Of a stretch of 64,000 nt of DNA, positions 62,001-64,000 are shown one piece after another (position 1 is the stretch's first letter; the number at the start of each line of letters is the position of its first letter). The position numbers and the translations under genes are program-made. The stretch comes from JBAOHV01 sp963714875 (lineage in GTDB: Bacteria > Actinomycetota > Acidimicrobiia > Acidimicrobiales > Microtrichaceae). The stretch covers positions 124,001 to 188,000 of the forward strand of contig CAVQQI010000012.1 in the NCBI GenBank assembly GCA_963714875.1. The letters are read 5' to 3'. The notes under the pieces are model-generated. The model was given only the letters and a program-made list of their open reading frames with translations, did no database searches and was not told where the DNA came from.

Positions 62001-62211
62001 CGACCTGCTCGTGGCGCTGGCGGCCAACGGTCTGGGCATTCTGTTGGTGGAGCACGACGTCGCGCTGGTCATGCGGGTGTGCGAGCACCTCTCGGTGCTC
62101 GACTTCGGTCAGGTCATCGCATCTGGCAGCCCTGACGTGGTGCGGGCCAACGAGGCCGTGCTGGCTGCCTACCTGGGCACGGCACCGGTCGACGGCGGCT
62201 CGCCGTCGTGA
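59059..62211 (+). CDS. HAAT transporter triple fusion: LivH-like permease, LivM-like permease and LivG-like ATPase
   Basis: One clean open frame of 1,050 residues. Residues 1-300 are the LivH-type permease (MDKFLVFTIGGLATAAIYAI, SGIFNFAHGAFSMMAAFMFW). Residues 330-640 are the LivM-type permease (GFFTAIVTLSLVPLTGYAGQ, ISLAQLTFTGIGAVAMASW). Four to five extra helices follow to about residue 735, then a linker, and from residue 791 the LivG-type ATPase with Walker A GPNGAGKTTT, signature PTGHARLVELGRALA (divergent LSGGQ), Walker B VLLLDEPASGLD. Such proteins normally come from three genes. An internal ATG at 61429 (residue 791, MSVLEVDRV) is preceded by GGGAGGGGG, so a free ATPase could also be made. 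It begins 57 nt after the binding protein and overlaps livF by GTGA. Confidence 0.92.
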   Translation: MDKFLVFTIGGLATAAIYAISASGLVVTYTTSGIFNFAHGAFSMMAAFMFWQVHIAWGVPVVPAIILVVFVIGPLFGAIVERVIMRGIEGTTDVVKIVVTISLMIALIGLANVIWDPNVGRPVPPFFNGATTEILGVVVTYQRLMTLAVAVAVAGGLALMFRYTRLGIAMRAVVDDRSLMMLNGGRPGRVSMMSWALGAGMAAIAGVLLAPEQTLSATTLTLIFINSYAVAVVGRLRSLPGAFLGAVILGLSQSYVIGYLDQSTTIGPISLRAVTQALPPIMLFVVMVLQPQDRLTAKGTARRSVPTRPPTLRFALISSVVFVAVVAALGSLIAGPNLNLLLTGFFTAIVTLSLVPLTGYAGQISLAQLTFTGIGAVAMASWGANGEPWAVLLSVGLCALVGVLVAFPALRLQGIYLALATAAFAMFCSSMVFNQTAIMPGANRQVPQLDFGIWAITSDYSQLVFSAALFAAIGTGLIVLRRSSWGRRLTAMKDSPIACATLGLNLTATKVGVFALSAAIAGAAGATSGRTFLAETLALPSSLSITMIAVVGGIGSVAGAFFGGLLLGVIPIFSTLFAANAIGVFAFASLSVKDMLAFSPGLMGISLGRNPDGAAPQIGAGFRAVGQSVPSLAVTAVGATGLWLVTRLDHLDKWSFFAAIVVFVMAMVPLTPLFFSPLPGRRWAMEIWLAVGVLGAAAIPWATAITSNGMRVVLIFVYTFLVARVAMGLHGAAELATGEAVPEGPSPDELGLWSPLTKADALDAGRALGLDEELLSAPSTQRFGPGGGSGMSVLEVDRVSVRFGGHLAVSECSLRVEGGRVSGLIGPNGAGKTTTFNAICGVVQPSSGQVRLDGRDISRIGTHKRARLGIGRTFQRLEVFSSLTVRENIQVGLEIRRSWSRRKGTLPQYLADGGDPGHDAEIELILDRLDLRGLAEEQVGSLPTGHARLVELGRALAARPSVLLLDEPASGLDDNETEAFGDLLVALAANGLGILLVEHDVALVMRVCEHLSVLDFGQVIASGSPDVVRANEAVLAAYLGTAPVDGGSPS

Positions 62212-62939
62212 CGGTCGCACCGGGTACCACGGCATCGGCGGAGGAGCCCCTGCTGGAGCTGCGCGGCATCCGCGCTGCCTACGGGTCGATCGAGGTGCTG
62301 CACGGTGTCGACCTCGCGGTGGCGCCGGGCACGGTGGTCGCGCTGCTCGGGCCGAACGGCGCCGGCAAGTCCACCACGCTGCAGGTCGCATGCGGCCTGA
62401 TCCCACCGACCTCCGGCTCGGTGCTGCTCGCAGGGCGTGACGTCACCGGGGTCAAGGCCGAGGACCTCGCTCGCAGCGGGGTCACGACGATCCCCGAGGG
62501 CAAGGGCATCTTCCCGAACCTGACGGTGCGCGAGAACCTGCTCATGGCCACCTATGCCGGTGTCACGATGCGTCACGTCGAGGAGATCTCCTACGAGCGC
62601 TTCCCCCGGTTGAAGGAACGGCGCAGCCAGGTCGCGGGAACCATGTCGGGTGGAGAGCAGCAGATGCTCGCGATGGCCCGCGGCCTGGCGGTCGACCCGG
62701 CGGTGCTCCTGCTGGACGAACTGTCGATGGGGCTGGCGCCGCTGGTCGTCGAGGAGCTGTACGGCATCGTCGGACAGATCGCACGCGGCGGCACGTCGAT
62801 CCTGGTCGTCGAGCAGTTCGCCCGTACCGTGCTGGGCGTGGCCGACGTCGCGGCCATCATGGTCAACGGTCTGGTACGAAAGGTCGGCACCCCTGCCGAC
62901 GTCGAACATGAACTATCCGCTGCCTATCTGGGTGGGTGA
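62208..62939 (+). CDS. livF: HAAT transporter ATP-binding protein LivF
   Basis: This protein of 243 residues is the second ATPase of the transporter: LLELRGIRAAYGSIEVLHGV, Walker A GPNGAGKST, the LivF-type IPEGKGIFPNLTVRENL, signature MSGGEQQMLAMARGLA, Walker B VLLLDELSMGLAP, and VVEQFARTVLGVAD. It starts at GTG 62208, overlapping the fusion gene stop, and its stop overlaps the next gene, so the whole unit is translation-coupled. Confidence 0.95.
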   Translation: MTVAPGTTASAEEPLLELRGIRAAYGSIEVLHGVDLAVAPGTVVALLGPNGAGKSTTLQVACGLIPPTSGSVLLAGRDVTGVKAEDLARSGVTTIPEGKGIFPNLTVRENLLMATYAGVTMRHVEEISYERFPRLKERRSQVAGTMSGGEQQMLAMARGLAVDPAVLLLDELSMGLAPLVVEELYGIVGQIARGGTSILVVEQFARTVLGVADVAAIMVNGLVRKVGTPADVEHELSAAYLGG

Positions 62940-63367
62940 CCCCTGTGAATGAGAATGAAGCACGTATCGAACAGTTCAGGACCGAGGTGGACGGCCTCAA
63001 GTTGAAGGGCAGTTCGGGTCAGGGCGAGCAGCGACTCCTCGTCCTCGGCATCGTGCTGACCGTCATCGGCATCGGGCTCGCGGTGCTCGGGGCGGTGCAG
63101 GTCGGCACGAGCGGTGGCAACCCGGCCGACCAGCGCGCCTTCATGGCGCAGGGCTCGTTCATGGGTCTTGCGTTGATCATCGCGGGCGCAGCGCTGTTCG
63201 TCAGGTACTCCCTGGCCCGATTCATGCGCTTCTGGCTGATCCGACTCACCTTCGAGAGCCGCGCCAACACCGATCGTGTCGTCGACGCCATCGAGCGCGC
63301 CGCCGGCCTGCCGAGCACGCTCGACGCGCCGGTGAACCAGCGCGTCGCGCCGCCGTCGGACCACTGA
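62936..63367 (+). CDS. Hypothetical membrane protein after the HAAT transporter
   Basis: This protein of 143 residues has a charged N-terminus (NENEARIEQFRTEVDGLKLK) and two helices (LLVLGIVLTVIGIGLAVLGAV and GLALIIAGAALFVRYSLARF), then a short cytoplasmic tail. No family is recognised. GTG 62936 overlaps the livF stop; GTG 62945, three codons on, is equally possible. Translation coupling suggests a transporter accessory role, which is inference. Confidence 0.7.
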   Translation: MTPVNENEARIEQFRTEVDGLKLKGSSGQGEQRLLVLGIVLTVIGIGLAVLGAVQVGTSGGNPADQRAFMAQGSFMGLALIIAGAALFVRYSLARFMRFWLIRLTFESRANTDRVVDAIERAAGLPSTLDAPVNQRVAPPSDH

Positions 63368-63438
63368 GCACGGCCACCTGTTGCCGCTGCTGACGACCGC
63401 GCCCGACGGATTTGCCCGCCCCCGGAGCACCCCATAGA

Positions 63439-63466
63439 TTGCGAACGGTTTCACAAGCGGTACAGC
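63439..63466 (+). promoter_or_regulatory. Promoter of the ATP synthase operon
   Basis: TTGCGA (63439-63444) and TACAGC (63461-63466) are separated by 16 nt, upstream of the AtpZ-like gene. It is the best sigma-A-like candidate in the 120-nt gap. Confidence 0.45.
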
Positions 63467-63487
63467 GGCGCCACGTCCCTGACCGCG

Positions 63488-63853
63488 ATGACCCGACACC
63501 TCATGCCTGCTGACTCCCACGAGACCACCGAACCGAGGTCCGTCGCCGAAGAGGCGACGCGTTCGCTGCATCGTTCGCACGGCTCGTTCGAGTTGGCGTT
63601 GGCCCCCGTGATCCTTGCGTTGCTCGGGCTGTGGCTCGATCGAACCATCGGCACGGTGCCGCTCTTCACCCTGGTGTTCGCCATCGTCGGCATCCTGGGC
63701 TCCTTCACCAAGGTGTACTTCGAGTACCGCAACTCCATGGCGGAGATGGAGACGAACGCTCCGTGGGTGGGTCACGCCCGTTCCCAGGAGTTCCGGACGC
63801 AGGCGCGTGCCCGTGCGGAGCGCCTCGCCACACCGGTGGAGGGCGATCGATGA
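63488..63853 (+). CDS. AtpZ/AtpI family protein
   Basis: This protein of 121 residues has two helices (LALAPVILALLGLWLDRTI and LFTLVFAIVGILGSFTKVYF) with a charged loop, ending YFEYRNSMAEME, the layout of AtpZ/AtpI-like proteins at the head of atp operons, which assist c-ring assembly or Mg supply. The start is ATG 63488 or 63503. It overlaps the next gene by ATGA. Confidence 0.75.
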   Translation: MTRHLMPADSHETTEPRSVAEEATRSLHRSHGSFELALAPVILALLGLWLDRTIGTVPLFTLVFAIVGILGSFTKVYFEYRNSMAEMETNAPWVGHARSQEFRTQARARAERLATPVEGDR

Positions 63854-64000
63854 GCGGTCCGACCCCCACCGACCCGATGCAGGTCCGCATCGAGGGTCCC
63901 TCGCCCGCCCTGTCGGTCGCGTTCGACCTGGCCAAGCGCAGCCTGTGGCTGGCGCCGGTGATCGTGTTCGGCTCCGCGGCGATCTGGGGGATCGAGGGCG
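63850..64000 (+). CDS. Putative membrane protein of the atp operon, N-terminal part
   Basis: Only 50 codons are visible: MSGPTPTDPMQVRIEGPSPA, then LSVAFDLAKRSLWLAPVIVFGSAAIWG. A soluble start is followed by a first helix. In actinobacterial atp operons a second small membrane protein often lies between AtpI/AtpZ and atpB; this could be it. The frame runs off the window. Confidence 0.6.
   Translation, partial: MSGPTPTDPMQVRIEGPSPALSVAFDLAKRSLWLAPVIVFGSAAIWGIEG

Overview
This window reads as chromosomal DNA from a high-GC actinobacterium, most likely class Acidimicrobiia (an Ilumatobacter-like lineage). Evidence: very high G+C with long antisense shadow frames; many GTG starts and 4-base GTGA/ATGA gene overlaps; frequent TAnnnT -10 boxes 6-8 nt before the start codon (leaderless mRNAs); and actinobacterial families and order (DUF3499, DUF5719-like, manB / Trm112 / TobH-like isomerase / ahcY; an Asp23-AmaP cluster; hom-thrC-rho-rpmE-prfA-prmC). 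It is ordinary core chromosome: no phage, insertion sequence, CRISPR array or rRNA was seen, and one tRNA (Arg, CCG) was found.

Layout. 0-5.7 kb: partial epimerase, a large GT2 glycosyltransferase/membrane protein, a DUF5719-like exported protein and a thioredoxin-like protein. 5.8-9.4 kb: ftsH (minus strand), DUF3499, a CPBP protease, a zinc-ribbon protein. 9.5-16.7 kb: surface polysaccharide and sugar-nucleotide block (PTPS-related membrane protein, GtrA-GT2 fusion, phosphomannomutase, Trm112-like protein, phosphoglucose/phosphomannose isomerase). 17-26 kb: ahcY, SDR, comF-like, secA, prfB, ftsE, ftsX. 26-28 kb: an orphan Flp-type pilin with a threonine stalk, a small hypothetical and a lipoprotein. 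28-34 kb: FrhB-like Fe-S flavoprotein, acyl-CoA dehydrogenase, LCP protein, M23 lipoprotein, mesaconyl-CoA hydratase-like protein, tRNA-Arg. 34-37 kb: argS-lysA. 37-40.2 kb: seven-gene Asp23/Gls24-AmaP envelope cluster containing a J-domain protein. 40.3-48.7 kb: hom, thrC, rho, rpmE, a hypothetical, prfA, prmC. 48.7-57.4 kb: cNMP-binding protein, thiolase-like protein, rpiB, glyA, then a divergent pair of lipid-linked sugar initiating enzymes (polyprenyl glycosylphosphotransferase and WecA/TagO-like) and an amidohydrolase. 57.4-63.4 kb: a HAAT-type ABC transporter in which two permeases and one ATPase form a single 1,050-residue reading frame, preceded by two TetR-like palindromes. 63.4-64 kb: the start of an ATP synthase operon.

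A dominant feature is broken reading frames. About 20 genes, several of them essential (ftsH, argS, prfA, rho, hom, lysA), have catalytic motifs intact but are split by one-base shifts. Most are explained by one extra G or C; some by a missing base. They are extremely dense at 13.2-16.2 kb and absent from about 16.3 to 32.9 kb. I read them as consensus errors rather than gene decay, and I give each gene its full inferred span.

The most interesting biology is the transporter triple fusion with its paired operators, the threonine-stalk pilin module, the J-domain protein inside the Asp23-AmaP cluster, the perfect palindrome at the hom promoter, and an almost identical palindromic element in two distant intergenic regions (9072 and 27041).
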